Part shown: positions 26,973-35,557 of the stretch, one piece after another
How positions within the stretch are numbered: position 1 is the first letter of the stretch
Layout: the number at the start of each line of letters is the position of its first letter
NCBI RefSeq assembly: GCF_030823375.1
Contig: NZ_JAUSXB010000001.1
Coordinates: forward strand, 2,852,001 to 2,916,000
Direction of reading: 5' to 3'
Origin: Pseudarthrobacter siccitolerans
GTDB taxonomy: Bacteria > Actinomycetota > Actinomycetes > Actinomycetales > Micrococcaceae
Length of the DNA: 64,000 bases
Made by a program: the position numbers and the translations under genes
The notes under the pieces: model-generated
Seen by the model: only the letters and a program-made list of their open reading frames with translations
Databases searched by the model: none
What the model was told of the DNA's origin: nothing

Positions 26973-26988
26973 TCAGAACATGTTCTGA
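26973..26988. promoter_or_regulatory. Palindromic operator of the toxin-antitoxin pair
   Basis: TCAGAACATGTTCTGA is a perfect 16-bp palindrome 13 bp before the antitoxin ATG. Antitoxins of this kind usually repress their own operon, so this is the likely autoregulatory site. It is not a LexA box, because only two bases separate GAAC and GTTC. Confidence 0.7.
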
Positions 26989-27001
26989 GTAATGTTGAAC
27001 C

Positions 27002-27457
27002 ATGAGCACATTAGCCAGTTCCCGAACGACGTTCCAGTCTTCAGAGCTGAGTCGAGCCTCCGCTGATGTTTTTGCTGCTGCTGCAGATCACCCTGTCCTG
27101 GTCACCCGGCGGGACGGCGAATCTTTGGTACTGATGTCAGAGAGCGCGGATCGGGCCCGGGCGTCATTGCTTGAACTCGCCGCACAGCTTGTTGCTGTCA
27201 CCACCAGTACCGATGGAACCCTTGCAGGGCGCATGAGCGATCGCTTTCCGTGGATGCTCGCCTTGAGCCCAGCTGATCGCGAAGTGTGTGCCAACGAAAT
27301 CGTGGCAGCTGCACGGGCATCATTCGCCACTAACCAGCCCCATCTGGCCATCGCAGAACTCAACGCCTGGCGTGAGACTGCAACTGCCATCGCCGCTGGC
27401 CTCGGCAAGGAAGCCGTGGAGTGGCTTGATGATGCTGAGACCGTCGAGCGCCCCTAG
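27002..27457 (+). CDS. Type II antitoxin, Phd/YefM-like
   Basis: A 151-residue protein. The N-terminal 60 residues resemble the Phd/YefM DNA-binding fold (FQSSELSRASADVFAAAADH then PVLVTRRDGESLVLMS). The long C-terminal part with LAGRMSDRFPWMLALSPADR is expected to cover the toxin. The toxin gene starts 3 bp later. A perfect palindrome before the start supports autoregulation. Confidence 0.75.
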   Translation: MSTLASSRTTFQSSELSRASADVFAAAADHPVLVTRRDGESLVLMSESADRARASLLELAAQLVAVTTSTDGTLAGRMSDRFPWMLALSPADREVCANEIVAAARASFATNQPHLAIAELNAWRETATAIAAGLGKEAVEWLDDAETVERP

Positions 27458-27460
27458 GGT

Positions 27461-27805
27461 ATGGCGAAAAGCGAAAAGGTCGAGCGGCCAACAAAAAAGA
27501 GCGAATACGAACTCCGTTTTGCATCTGTCCAGGCGAAGCGCGGTTGGACTGATCTGAAAGCTACGATCAGGAATTCGTTGGCAGATTCGTGGGATTTTCT
27601 GACTAGGACTCCTCAGCTCACGACACCAACCAACTACCGGCTGCGTGGGGATCTAGGTCTTGTGTCACGGGATGGTGCTACCCACGACAGATGGCAGCAC
27701 AAGCTAACCCTCAAAGGTGATGCACGAATCTGGTTCTACGTCGTGGAGCAAGTCGTCTACCTGGAGCAGGTTCACACAAGCCATCCAAATGAGACGAAGT
27801 CGTAG
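27461..27805 (+). CDS. Type II toxin, RelE-like
   Basis: A 114-residue basic protein. The order EYELRFASVQAKRGWTDLKA, a helix, YRLRGDLG, WQHKLTLKGDARIWFYV and a final VYLEQVHTSHPNETK strand matches RelE/ParE-type toxins that pair with Phd-like antitoxins in actinobacteria. Its target, mRNA or gyrase, cannot be told from sequence. The 3' end overlaps the readthrough frame of recombinase copy 2 on the other strand. Confidence 0.72.
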   Translation: MAKSEKVERPTKKSEYELRFASVQAKRGWTDLKATIRNSLADSWDFLTRTPQLTTPTNYRLRGDLGLVSRDGATHDRWQHKLTLKGDARIWFYVVEQVVYLEQVHTSHPNETKS

Positions 27806-28559
27806 CCCCCACGCAAATTGGTACTCCACATGGGTGACTCCGGAGGGGTTTTGCTTGCGCCTGGCCTGCACCCGGGAAGGAGCACTTCGTCGAAGCATCT
27901 CGGATGAGGACCTGCCCGGACGCCGATAATTTGACCTTCCATCAGCTGTGGCCGCGTAAACATGGCCAACGACGGCCTCGGCAGGGGAGCGATGCATTCC
28001 AGCTTTGCGTGGCGCAGGTACTGGTATACCGTTTCGCGGCTGATTCCGTAGTCACGGGCAAGGAGGGCTTTCGGGACACCGTTGCCGGCGCGTTGGACCG
28101 GTTCGGCAGCCCGTTCGGGTGTGAGGGTCTTTTTGCGTCCTTTGTAGGCGCCACGCTGTTTGGCCAGGGCGATGCCTTCCTTTTGGCGTTCTCTGATGAG
28201 GGAGCGTTCGAATTCGGCGAAGGCGCCCATGACGGAGAGCATGAGGTTGGCCATGGGGAGTCCTCGCCGGTGAAGACCAGGCTCTCTTTGACGAACTCCA
28301 CGCGTACACCCTTGCGCGTCATGCCTTGGACGAGGGCGCGTAGATCGTCGAGGTTGCGGGCGAGCCGGTCCATGCTGTGCACCACGACGGTGTCGCCATC
28401 GCGGGCGAACCGCAGCAGTTCCGTGAGCTGTGGCCTGGCGGTGTCCCTGCTGGATGCCTTGTCCGTGAAGACCCGGTCCAATATCTGGCCTTCAAGCTGG
28501 CGTTTCTCGTTCTGGTCCAACGTGCTGACGCGTACGTACCCGATCCTCTGTCCGGCCAC
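27772..28559 (-). pseudogene. Serine recombinase (resolvase family), copy 2, with frameshift
   Basis: From 28559 the frame reads GQRIGYVRVSTLDQNEKRQL, with catalytic serine and DRLARNLDDLRALVQG intact. It breaks at 28255-28258, where four Gs replace the five Gs of copy 1 (17012-17016). The following frame resumes with MANLMLSVMGAFAEFERSLI, the hinge helix, and a clean helix-turn-helix (ALLARDYGISRETVYQYLRH). Homology ends near 27995 and the frame then runs on without a stop to 27772. One inserted base would restore a complete resolvase, so decay is recent, or the base was missed in sequencing. Confidence 0.88.
27919..27950. repeat. GCCGATA motif, site 5
   Basis: GACGCCGATAATTTGACC then TTCCATCAGCT. 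It lies before recombinase copy 2 in the same relation as site 1 has to copy 1, which suggests that the motif belongs to the recombinase unit. Confidence 0.5.
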
Positions 28560-28595
28560 CGGTGCCTCCAACCCTCGTGCTGTCAGGTTGAGTTC
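27967..28595 (+). repeat. Long direct repeat DR-A (recombinase copy 2 segment)
   Basis: Matches 16727-17335 in the same orientation. It forms the right boundary of the bracketed accessory segment. Confidence 0.8.
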
Positions 28596-28922
28596 GAAGC
28601 ATGTCCCCGAAGAAAGTCAAGATTTACCGCTCAGTTTCGTCAGGTTGGGGTGTAGCCAATCTGAATGGGGAGGCTTGCCCAGGGTGAGCCGGCACGGCAC
28701 CACGAATGAATCGTGCAAGCTATCGGACGGCAACAAAGCCGGGGCCATCGGCCAACAATCATCTCTGTCAAGCCAAAGAATAGGTGACCCCTGCGGTTTG
28801 ACCACCGGGAAGGACATTAGCTTCTAGCAACGGGTCTTGCCTGGGCTTCGAACTGGCCCCGCCACTCACGGGCGCCTCGTCGACTGCATCCGTTCCCTCG
28901 CCCTGCGGTTGCCAACGGTGTT
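28596..28922. other. Stretch without convincing gene
   Basis: No open frame with recognisable content, no hairpin of note. It separates the recombinase from the 3' end of the TIM-barrel gene. Confidence 0.5.
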
Positions 28923-29747
28923 TTAGGTGAAGCTCATTTCGGTTTCTTCGAGGAGCTCGAGCAGTCGTGCGCGACTACGGAGAACCTCGGGGAACGGGTT
29001 GTAGTGCTCGGGCTCGTGCTCGATGCTGATCGGCCTGTCGTAGCCGATCTCATTTAGTGCCCGGACGCAATCCTCGATCGGGACGATGCCATCGCCGTAG
29101 GCGCATGTGTCGTGGGCGCCTACGGCGCGCACGTCCTTGAGGTGTACGTAGAAGACGTTGCTGCCGAGTTCGCGGATCGCCTGAGCGGCATCGAAGCCTT
29201 GGGTTCCGAACCAGCCCGTATCCACAGTCGCGCCGATCACGCCGTCGTGGTCGTTGCCGATCTCGTCGAGGAGCTCCGCTGCGCTCTTCTGGGGGTGGTT
29301 CTCGAGGCCGAGCACGTTGCCAAACTCCTTCAGGATTCCGATGACAGAAGTGCGGTCTGAGAGAAGAAGCGGCGTCTGGCCGCCGAGAATGTTCGTGCCG
29401 AGGGCTTTCGCGATTTCGTTTGCGCGCCGGAACTTCTTCACGGTGTCACCGTAGCTGCTGCCGTAGCTCGCGACGGTTACGCCGTGCTTCTGCAGCACGC
29501 GCTGGGCCCCGGTGATGTGCTCGTCCGTTGCCCACTCGTAGTTGAGCTGGGGGTGCCAGACGTCCAAGGTGTCGAAGCCGGCGTGGACCGCGCTTTGCAC
29601 GAACGCGTCAAAGCGTTCCTCGAAGGTCGAGATCGGGCGGTACCAGTCGTTGGCAGCGCTGTCGCCCTGGTTCCAGCCCTCGGTCATGTTCCAGTCGAGT
29701 TGCTGTGCTACGAGGTTGGCTCCCATGAACGAGATGTCGTTATTCAC
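28923..29747 (-). CDS. Sugar phosphate isomerase/epimerase-like TIM-barrel protein
   Basis: A 274-residue protein of the xylose-isomerase-like TIM-barrel superfamily. The GTG at 29747 is preferred to the ATG at 29759 because GGAGAG lies just before it. Metal-site candidates are E152 in LGLENHP, D179 in ATVDTGW with the HLKDV strand and E262 in SIEHEPEH. It diverges from the importer operon at 30267 across a 519-bp regulatory region, so it probably belongs to the same regulon as the importer, the dehydrogenase at 33615 and the TetR regulator. Confidence 0.75.
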   Translation of the reverse strand: MNNDISFMGANLVAQQLDWNMTEGWNQGDSAANDWYRPISTFEERFDAFVQSAVHAGFDTLDVWHPQLNYEWATDEHITGAQRVLQKHGVTVASYGSSYGDTVKKFRRANEIAKALGTNILGGQTPLLLSDRTSVIGILKEFGNVLGLENHPQKSAAELLDEIGNDHDGVIGATVDTGWFGTQGFDAAQAIRELGSNVFYVHLKDVRAVGAHDTCAYGDGIVPIEDCVRALNEIGYDRPISIEHEPEHYNPFPEVLRSRARLLELLEETEMSFT

Positions 29748-29975
29748 TGTTCTCTCCATTGATTTTTTCGGTTAGTGCGGGAATGGAATGGAACCCCTTG
29801 CCGGCAGCTCGCCCGCAAAGAGCAGCCCATATGGGACTGTCTTTTGCTGATGGGGCGCCAGGTCAATCAGCAGCCGTGGCGTGTTGGCGCACTTCGTCTC
29901 CCTCGCCTCATTGCTCAAGGTGGCGCATCTGGCTGTTTGATAGCCCAGTCAAGTGCTGGCTATCAGGATTGCTCC

Positions 29976-30004
29976 GGTAAAAGTATATGCCCGATTACCT
30001 TTCG
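29976..30004. promoter_or_regulatory. TetR-type dyad, site A
   Basis: GGTAAAAG at the left and TTACCTTTCG at the right, spanning 29 bp. The right half matches those at 34860 and 45006. Confidence 0.5.
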
Positions 30005-30121
30005 TTTGGCAAGAGATGTGGGGCGGCCAAATTTATTCTTATCCGCCCACGCTCTGTCGCCGATTGGGGGAGCCTCCGGGCAGGCGAAAGGGATAAGAAT
30101 TTTTGCAACGAAACCATTGCG

Positions 30122-30149
30122 CGAAAAGTGCACGTCTATATACTTTTAG
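30122..30149. promoter_or_regulatory. TetR-type dyad, site C
   Basis: CGAAAAGT on the left and ACTTTTAG on the right, 28 bp overall. It lies 118 bp before the binding-protein start. Confidence 0.5.
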
Positions 30150-30266
30150 TGCCGAGGAGATCTCGGCCGGGATCGCGGCAAGGAGGCAGCGGTTCCCGGA
30201 GCGGCTCCCGACTCGGAGATCCCGGCAGTCCTGCAGTACATAGGCACATTCCAGATAGGTGACAAC

Positions 30267-31598
30267 GTGGTTACAACAACATCAGCCGGGCGCAGGCGGC
30301 TCCTTGCGGCTTTGGCGGTTCTGGCGGGGTCGACAATGACCCTCGCTGGCTGCGGTCTGAACAACGGCAGCGGAGGTGCTGCCAGCAGCAGCAAGGCGCT
30401 CACGGTGTGGCACCAGTTCTCCGGCGAGGGAGGCACGGCGATGGACACCATTCTTAAGGGGTACAACAAGGCGAACCCGGATGGGCAATTCGAGGGCCGC
30501 GCCATCGCGAATGACGAGGCCAACACGGTCATCCGCACAGGCCTTTCCGGTAACAACCCACCGACTGTGCTCCAGTATGAGGGGTACCAGCAGACGGCTG
30601 ACTACGCGAAAGCCGGCCAGCTGATGGATATCACAGACTGGTATAACGAGCACAAGGACAACTTCACATACGGTGAAAGCCAGGCAGTGATGGACGCCTG
30701 CGGGTACGAAGGGAAGGTCTACTGCATCCCATGGAACGTGGACACCAGCGAGCAGATCTTCGTCAACCCGGACATTATGGACCAGCACGGCCTCAAGGCG
30801 CCGTCGACGATCGACGAATTGAAAGCAGCTGCCGGTAAGCTCAACGGCGCCGGCGTCAGCCCGGTCTCGCTCTATGCGGGTGACGGCTGGCCGGCGGCGC
30901 ACTGGTGGTATCTGCTCACCATTCAGCGCTGCTCTGTGGACACGATCCTGAAGGCGGCAAAGCAGGACGGAGCAAAGTGGGACGACCCTTGCTTCGAGCA
31001 GTCCGCGCAGGATCTGTACGACCTCGGTAAGGCGGGCGTGTTTCCGCAGGGTGTCGAGGGCCAGGACTACAACGCCATGCTCCAGCTCTTTCTCTCGGGC
31101 AAGGCCGCAATGATGAACACGGGAACCTGGTTCAACTCGACCCTTGCGGACACCCCGCCGGAATTCGAAACCGAAGCTGTCGCGTTCCCGCAGGTTGATC
31201 CATCCAAGCCCTCACACCAGATCCTCGGCGGCTTTACAAATGTCTTTGGCGTCACCGCCAACAGTGGTAACACCGATGCCGGTTTGAAGTTCCTGGACTA
31301 CATTTCCGATCCCGGCAGCGGTGCGGGTGCAGAGTTTGCCAAGAGCGGTCTCGTTAACGTCATCGTAGGCGCTGATAAAGAGATGAGCCCCCGGGTGAAG
31401 GCGTCCTACGACGCCATTTCCGAGGCGCTGTCCTTGCCGGGCAACAATGTGATCGCCTACTTCGAAAACCTTGTGCCGCCTAGCGTGGGCGAGGACTCGA
31501 TGTATAACGGAGCTGCTGCTCTGACCTCCGGTGCAATGCAGCCCAAGGATTTCGTGTCAAAGCTGCAGCAGGCTGCGCAGGCCGCCGCCGCCGAATAG
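30267..31598 (+). CDS. Sugar ABC transporter, extracellular solute-binding lipoprotein
   Basis: A 443-residue CUT1 binding protein starting at a GTG (AGGTGA upstream). The lipobox LAGC puts the lipidated cysteine at 29. The mature start, LTVWHQFSGEGGTAMDTILK, and the later GGFTNVFGVTANSGNT are typical of family 1 binding proteins. It is followed by two permeases, a zinc-type dehydrogenase and a TetR gene, so the ligand is probably a sugar or polyol oxidised in the cytosol. Confidence 0.92.
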   Translation: MVTTTSAGRRRLLAALAVLAGSTMTLAGCGLNNGSGGAASSSKALTVWHQFSGEGGTAMDTILKGYNKANPDGQFEGRAIANDEANTVIRTGLSGNNPPTVLQYEGYQQTADYAKAGQLMDITDWYNEHKDNFTYGESQAVMDACGYEGKVYCIPWNVDTSEQIFVNPDIMDQHGLKAPSTIDELKAAAGKLNGAGVSPVSLYAGDGWPAAHWWYLLTIQRCSVDTILKAAKQDGAKWDDPCFEQSAQDLYDLGKAGVFPQGVEGQDYNAMLQLFLSGKAAMMNTGTWFNSTLADTPPEFETEAVAFPQVDPSKPSHQILGGFTNVFGVTANSGNTDAGLKFLDYISDPGSGAGAEFAKSGLVNVIVGADKEMSPRVKASYDAISEALSLPGNNVIAYFENLVPPSVGEDSMYNGAAALTSGAMQPKDFVSKLQQAAQAAAAE

Positions 31599-31677
31599 GG
31601 CCCTCCGGTCCGATTCACAGGTTGGGCGCGGCGCTTGCATGGCCCGCGCCCAACCCCATCTCAATGAGGAGAAGGCA

Positions 31678-32652
31678 ATGTCTGCAGTTTCTGTTCCACC
31701 CATCGAGCATCAGCGGGAGACGCTGACCGACGCGATTGAACCCAGGGAAAGCCGGAAACGGCGCGGGACCCACATTTCCGGGCGGTCGAAGCTTGGGGCA
31801 ACCGGCTTTATCCTTCCCGCTTATTTCTTCTACGCTGGCTTCCTGCTGATCCCCCTCCTGCTCACGATCCTGCTGAGCTTCACGAGCTGGAACGGTGTCG
31901 GCTACAACTCAATCCAGCCCAACGGGGTCAAGAACTACATCAAGCTCGCGAACGATCCGGTGTTCCTGCAGGCGCTCCTGCACAACGGGATCTTCCTCGC
32001 CACGACCGTCATACTGAAGGGCATCCTGGCTTTCATGCTGGCACTCGCCCTGCGGCGGGTCTTCCCCGGGGCCGCGTTCTTCCGGGCGGTATTCGTGATC
32101 CCGAGCATCCTGTCGCTCATCGTGGTCAGCCTCCTGCTCAAGTTCCTCGTCGATCCCAACAACGGGCTCATCAACCCGCTCCTGCGGTCCATCGGCTTGG
32201 GAAACCTGGCCGGCTCCTGGCTGGGCGACCCGAACCGGGCCCTGCCGCTGCTGATCGGCCTGGACGTCTGGCTCGGTTTCGGGCTCTTTCTCTTTGTCTT
32301 CCTCGCAGGGATGTCGGCCTTGCCGGGGGAAGTGACGGAGGCCGCGAAGGTAGACGGCGCGAACTCCTGGCAAGAGACCTGGTACGTGACCACCCCACTG
32401 CTCGCACCCACCTTCCGGCTGGTGGTCCTGCTCGGCGCCATCGAGAGCCTGAAGGTGTTCGCCACTGTCTACGTCGCCACCTCTGGCGGTCCGAATCATG
32501 GCACGGAGGTGCTCGCGTCATGGGCATTCTTCCAGGCCTTCACCGGCAACCAGGTGGGCTACGGCAGCGCGATCATGAGTGTCCTGCTCGTGGCCACGCT
32601 GATCCTCGCCGTTTTCTACGTCCGTGCCAATCAGAAAGGAAACGTCCAGTGA
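31678..32652 (+). CDS. Sugar ABC transporter permease (MalF-type)
   Basis: A 324-residue permease. The ATG at 31678 is preceded by GAGGAGAAGG; upstream in-frame codons overlap the binding-protein gene and are ignored. Six helices and the EAA loop VTEAAKVDGANSWQETWYVT are present. It ends in GTGA overlap with the next permease. Confidence 0.92.
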   Translation: MSAVSVPPIEHQRETLTDAIEPRESRKRRGTHISGRSKLGATGFILPAYFFYAGFLLIPLLLTILLSFTSWNGVGYNSIQPNGVKNYIKLANDPVFLQALLHNGIFLATTVILKGILAFMLALALRRVFPGAAFFRAVFVIPSILSLIVVSLLLKFLVDPNNGLINPLLRSIGLGNLAGSWLGDPNRALPLLIGLDVWLGFGLFLFVFLAGMSALPGEVTEAAKVDGANSWQETWYVTTPLLAPTFRLVVLLGAIESLKVFATVYVATSGGPNHGTEVLASWAFFQAFTGNQVGYGSAIMSVLLVATLILAVFYVRANQKGNVQ

Positions 32653-33539
32653 CCGTCCTCGAGAACCCCGACATCAGGCTGGTACTCAAGGAGGACCAAC
32701 AGAACAGAGCGCCTCGCTTCTGGCGAATCATCCGGCGCACCACGCTCTACGCGGTGCTCAGCCTGCTCGCCGTCACGATTCTCTACCCGGTGCTGTGGAT
32801 GTTCTCCACATCGCTCCGGGACAACGGCAGCGTCCTCATGCACCCCTTCGACTTCAGTGGCAGCTGGGGCTTCGACAACTACACCAAACTTTTCCGGGAG
32901 GGCGATATCCTCACGTGGCTGGGCAGCAGCATATTCGTGAACATCACGAGCGTCGCGCTCATCGCGGTGCTGTCAGTTCTCGCAGGATACGGTTTTTCGG
33001 CCTACACCTTCCCCGGTAAGAACATCCTGTTCGTGCTCCTTATCATCGGGCTTACGATCCCGCCCCAGGCGCTCGTCGTCGCGGGCTTCAGGTGGATCAC
33101 TCTGTGGGGCATCGAGAACACCTACTGGAGCCTCATCTTCACCTACGGTGGCTGGACCTCCTTCGGCATCCTCATGATGCGCAACTTCTTCGACTCTGTT
33201 CCGAAGGAACTTCGGGAGGCAGCCATCATGGACGGCGCTTCGCAGTTCCGGATCTTCCGCCAGGTCTACCTCCCGCTTGCGGCCTCGCCGATGACCACGG
33301 TACTCATCTTCACTGCGGTCTGGGTATGGAATGACTTCATCTACCCGATTGTGTACCTGCAGTCAGAAGAGATGTACACCATCCCTATCGGCGTGCTGCA
33401 GTTCACCGGCCGCACCACCGTGCAGCTCGCCACGCAGATGGCAGTGCTGACCTTCGCCACCGCGCTGCCGCTGGCCATGTATCTGATCTTCCGGAAGCAG
33501 TTCATGCGCGGCCTTCTCGAAGGCGCCGTCAAGGGCTAG
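32649..33539 (+). CDS. Sugar ABC transporter permease (MalG-type)
   Basis: A 296-residue permease starting at the GTG that overlaps the preceding stop. The EAA loop reads LREAAIMDGASQFRIFRQVY. It partners the 31678 product. An ATPase must come from elsewhere in the genome. Confidence 0.92.
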   Translation: MTVLENPDIRLVLKEDQQNRAPRFWRIIRRTTLYAVLSLLAVTILYPVLWMFSTSLRDNGSVLMHPFDFSGSWGFDNYTKLFREGDILTWLGSSIFVNITSVALIAVLSVLAGYGFSAYTFPGKNILFVLLIIGLTIPPQALVVAGFRWITLWGIENTYWSLIFTYGGWTSFGILMMRNFFDSVPKELREAAIMDGASQFRIFRQVYLPLAASPMTTVLIFTAVWVWNDFIYPIVYLQSEEMYTIPIGVLQFTGRTTVQLATQMAVLTFATALPLAMYLIFRKQFMRGLLEGAVKG

Positions 33540-33614
33540 CGAACCGGTCCAATATGCCGCCGCCAGCCGGAGCCGGCGGGAATGAACCATCACAAGAAGA
33601 GAAAAGAGTCAAAA

Positions 33615-34652
33615 GTGAGATCAGCGGAGATCACGGGCAAGGGAAAAGTCGAGGTCTCCGACAGGAGTACCCCGAAGGCCAGCGGAGACCTCGTCGTCGT
33701 CAAGATCCTGGTCGCGCCGATGTGTACCGAGTTCAAGAAGCGCCAAAACGGGATCGAGGACCACTCCCTGGGACACGAGGCGGTGGGAGTGATCACCGAT
33801 GCCGGGAACTCGCGGCGTTTCCAGGTGGGGGACCGGGTCGCGGTCATGCCGCATTACGGCTGCGGCCTGTGCTACCTCTGCAGTTCGGGCGACTATATGC
33901 ACTGCCCCGATCAGCGTGACGTGCTGGCAGAGACAGGCCAGGACTACGGGACGGCAACGTACTCCCAGTACCTGCTCAAGCCGGACTGGCTCGTCGTCAG
34001 GATTCCGGATGACATCCCACTGGTGCACGCCGCCATGGCGTGCTGCGGCTTCGGGCCGACGTTCGGGGCCCTCGAAAGGATGCGCGTCGACGCCCTCGAC
34101 GTCCTCCTCGTCTCGGGCTGCGGCCCCGTGGGCCTGGGCGCCGTGGTGCAGGGCGTGACCCGCGGAGCGCGTGTGTTCGCCGTCGAGACCCATCCCTACC
34201 GGGCGGAGCTGGCCCTTAAGCTGGGCGCAGAGCGCGTCTTCAACCCCATGGAAGAAGACGTACCCTCGATCGTCAAAGCGAATACGGGGCGCGGCGCCGA
34301 CGCTGGCATCGAGACCAGCGGCGCCCCGGTGGCAGCGAAGAACCTCGCACTGTCCATCCGGCCGCGCGGACGACTCAGCGTCGTGGCCTGGACTGGTGAC
34401 GTCACCTTCCCGCCCCTCGTCCCGCAGGGCATCGACATCTTCGGTGTGTGGCACTGGAACAGCCTCAAACTGGCTGAGGAAATGTGGCGGACGGTCCGCA
34501 AGGCGGGCCACCTCATCGACCTCATGATCACCCATAGGATGCCGCTCGAGGATGTCTCCGATGCCATGGATATCCAAGACACTGGCGCATGCGGCAAAAT
34601 CTTGCTGTTCCCGCACGGCGAGTTCGATGAGGAGGAGTTGGAAAGAACGTGA
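33615..34652 (+). CDS. Zinc-dependent alcohol/polyol dehydrogenase (MDR family)
   Basis: About 345 residues. The GTG at 33615 is taken as start because the fold begins there; an ATG at 33582 is also in frame. Catalytic zinc ligands are C37 and H54-E55 (GHE). The structural zinc loop CGLCYLCSSGDYMHC is complete. The Rossmann part has VSGCGPVGLGAV. Related enzymes oxidise sorbitol, threonine or other secondary alcohols with NAD. It ends the importer operon and probably acts on the imported substrate or its product. Confidence 0.85.
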   Translation: MRSAEITGKGKVEVSDRSTPKASGDLVVVKILVAPMCTEFKKRQNGIEDHSLGHEAVGVITDAGNSRRFQVGDRVAVMPHYGCGLCYLCSSGDYMHCPDQRDVLAETGQDYGTATYSQYLLKPDWLVVRIPDDIPLVHAAMACCGFGPTFGALERMRVDALDVLLVSGCGPVGLGAVVQGVTRGARVFAVETHPYRAELALKLGAERVFNPMEEDVPSIVKANTGRGADAGIETSGAPVAAKNLALSIRPRGRLSVVAWTGDVTFPPLVPQGIDIFGVWHWNSLKLAEEMWRTVRKAGHLIDLMITHRMPLEDVSDAMDIQDTGACGKILLFPHGEFDEEELERT

Positions 34653-34853
34653 GCCGCGCCGGGTGGAAGGAACCGTAGGAGGCCCGTCCTCCACCCGGCA
34701 GCCGATGGCGAGGAAAAAACCATTCACAAGCATTGGGGGCGGACGCGTCTCAATATCAGGCACCCCTTGCGCCCGGATTAGCCCACTGCACGTAGGTACA
34801 GTCGTAGGGCACAATTTCGGCTCCCCTCCGTCCAGGAAACGAGCCGAATATGG

Positions 34854-34874
34854 GCATTCACCTTTCGTGCAATA
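34854..34874. promoter_or_regulatory. Conserved promoter/operator block before the TetR gene (site D)
   Basis: The 21 bases from GCATTCACC to GCAATA match 45001-45021 at 19 positions. In both places the block lies 34-43 bp before the TetR ATG. It includes the ACCTTT half-site seen in dyads A and B. Confidence 0.55.
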
Positions 34875-34908
34875 GTCTCTTTCTAGAACGGCACAGGAGG
34901 CGTGAAAG

Positions 34909-35526
34909 ATGACAGTGCAGACTCCAAGGGCTCGTCGGGGACCTTACCGGAAGGGGATCGAGCAGCGGCAGAAGATGGTTGAAGTCGCAGTCGAGGTCTT
35001 CGGCCAGAACGGTTTCAAGGGAGGTACTTTGCAGCAAGTGGCGGACCGGGTGGGCCTGACACCCGGGGCCATCATGAAGCTGTTCGGAAGCAAGGAAGGC
35101 CTGCTCATAGCCGTACTCGAGCACTGGGGGAAGGCCACCGCCGACGTCGTTGGACCAGATCTCCGCGGGTACGCGCTGCTGGAGGGGTTCCGGCGCCTGA
35201 TGTCCTACCACGTCCGCCACCCAGGCCTCCTGGCGCTCTACACGACCATGGCAGCTGAAGCCACATCCCCGGAGCACCCCGCACACGATTTCATGACAGC
35301 CCGCTACCGCACAAGCCTGGGGGACATGCGTGAACTTTTCGCCGAGGCAGCCGCAAGCGGGCACTTTCGACCGCTCGGCGTACAGGAGATCGCGCACGAG
35401 GCGGAATTCCTCCTGGCCACCATGGACGGGCTGGAGATACAGTTTCTGCTAAACCGCTCGTTCGACCTCGAGTCTTCCTTCGGTGCCTATATCGATTGCC
35501 TGAACGAGCGCCTCGCGCCGGCTTGA
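34909..35526 (+). CDS. TetR/AcrR-family regulator, paralogue 1
   Basis: A 205-residue regulator. The N-terminal helix-turn-helix (GGTLQQVADRVGLTPGAIMK then LFGSKEGLL) is followed by a helical ligand domain. It is closely similar over the whole length to the product of 45065 (same MTVQ start, AVEVFGQ, YHVxHPGLLALYTTMAAEAT). It follows the importer-dehydrogenase operon and shares a promoter block with its paralogue. It is the likely repressor of 28923-34652. Confidence 0.9.
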   Translation: MTVQTPRARRGPYRKGIEQRQKMVEVAVEVFGQNGFKGGTLQQVADRVGLTPGAIMKLFGSKEGLLIAVLEHWGKATADVVGPDLRGYALLEGFRRLMSYHVRHPGLLALYTTMAAEATSPEHPAHDFMTARYRTSLGDMRELFAEAAASGHFRPLGVQEIAHEAEFLLATMDGLEIQFLLNRSFDLESSFGAYIDCLNERLAPA

Positions 35527-35557
35527 AAATCTTCCGCTGTTCCGGTCCCCGGTTTCA

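Larger units (their letters stand above)
29748..30266. promoter_or_regulatory. Divergent control region with two dyads
   Basis: This A+T-richer stretch has no gene. It contains two AAAAG...CTTT dyads (29976-30004 and 30122-30149) that resemble the dyad before the TetR gene at 45065. It should hold the promoters of both the TIM-barrel gene and the importer operon. Confidence 0.6.

Noticed and set aside
26973..26988. LexA (SOS) box
   Set aside because: The palindrome has GAAC and GTTC only two bases apart; actinobacterial SOS boxes have four.
28230..28270. Programmed frameshift to make full-length recombinase copy 2
   Set aside because: The slip site is a plain G-run, copy 1 is in frame at the same place, and copy 1 is broken elsewhere; simple decay is enough.
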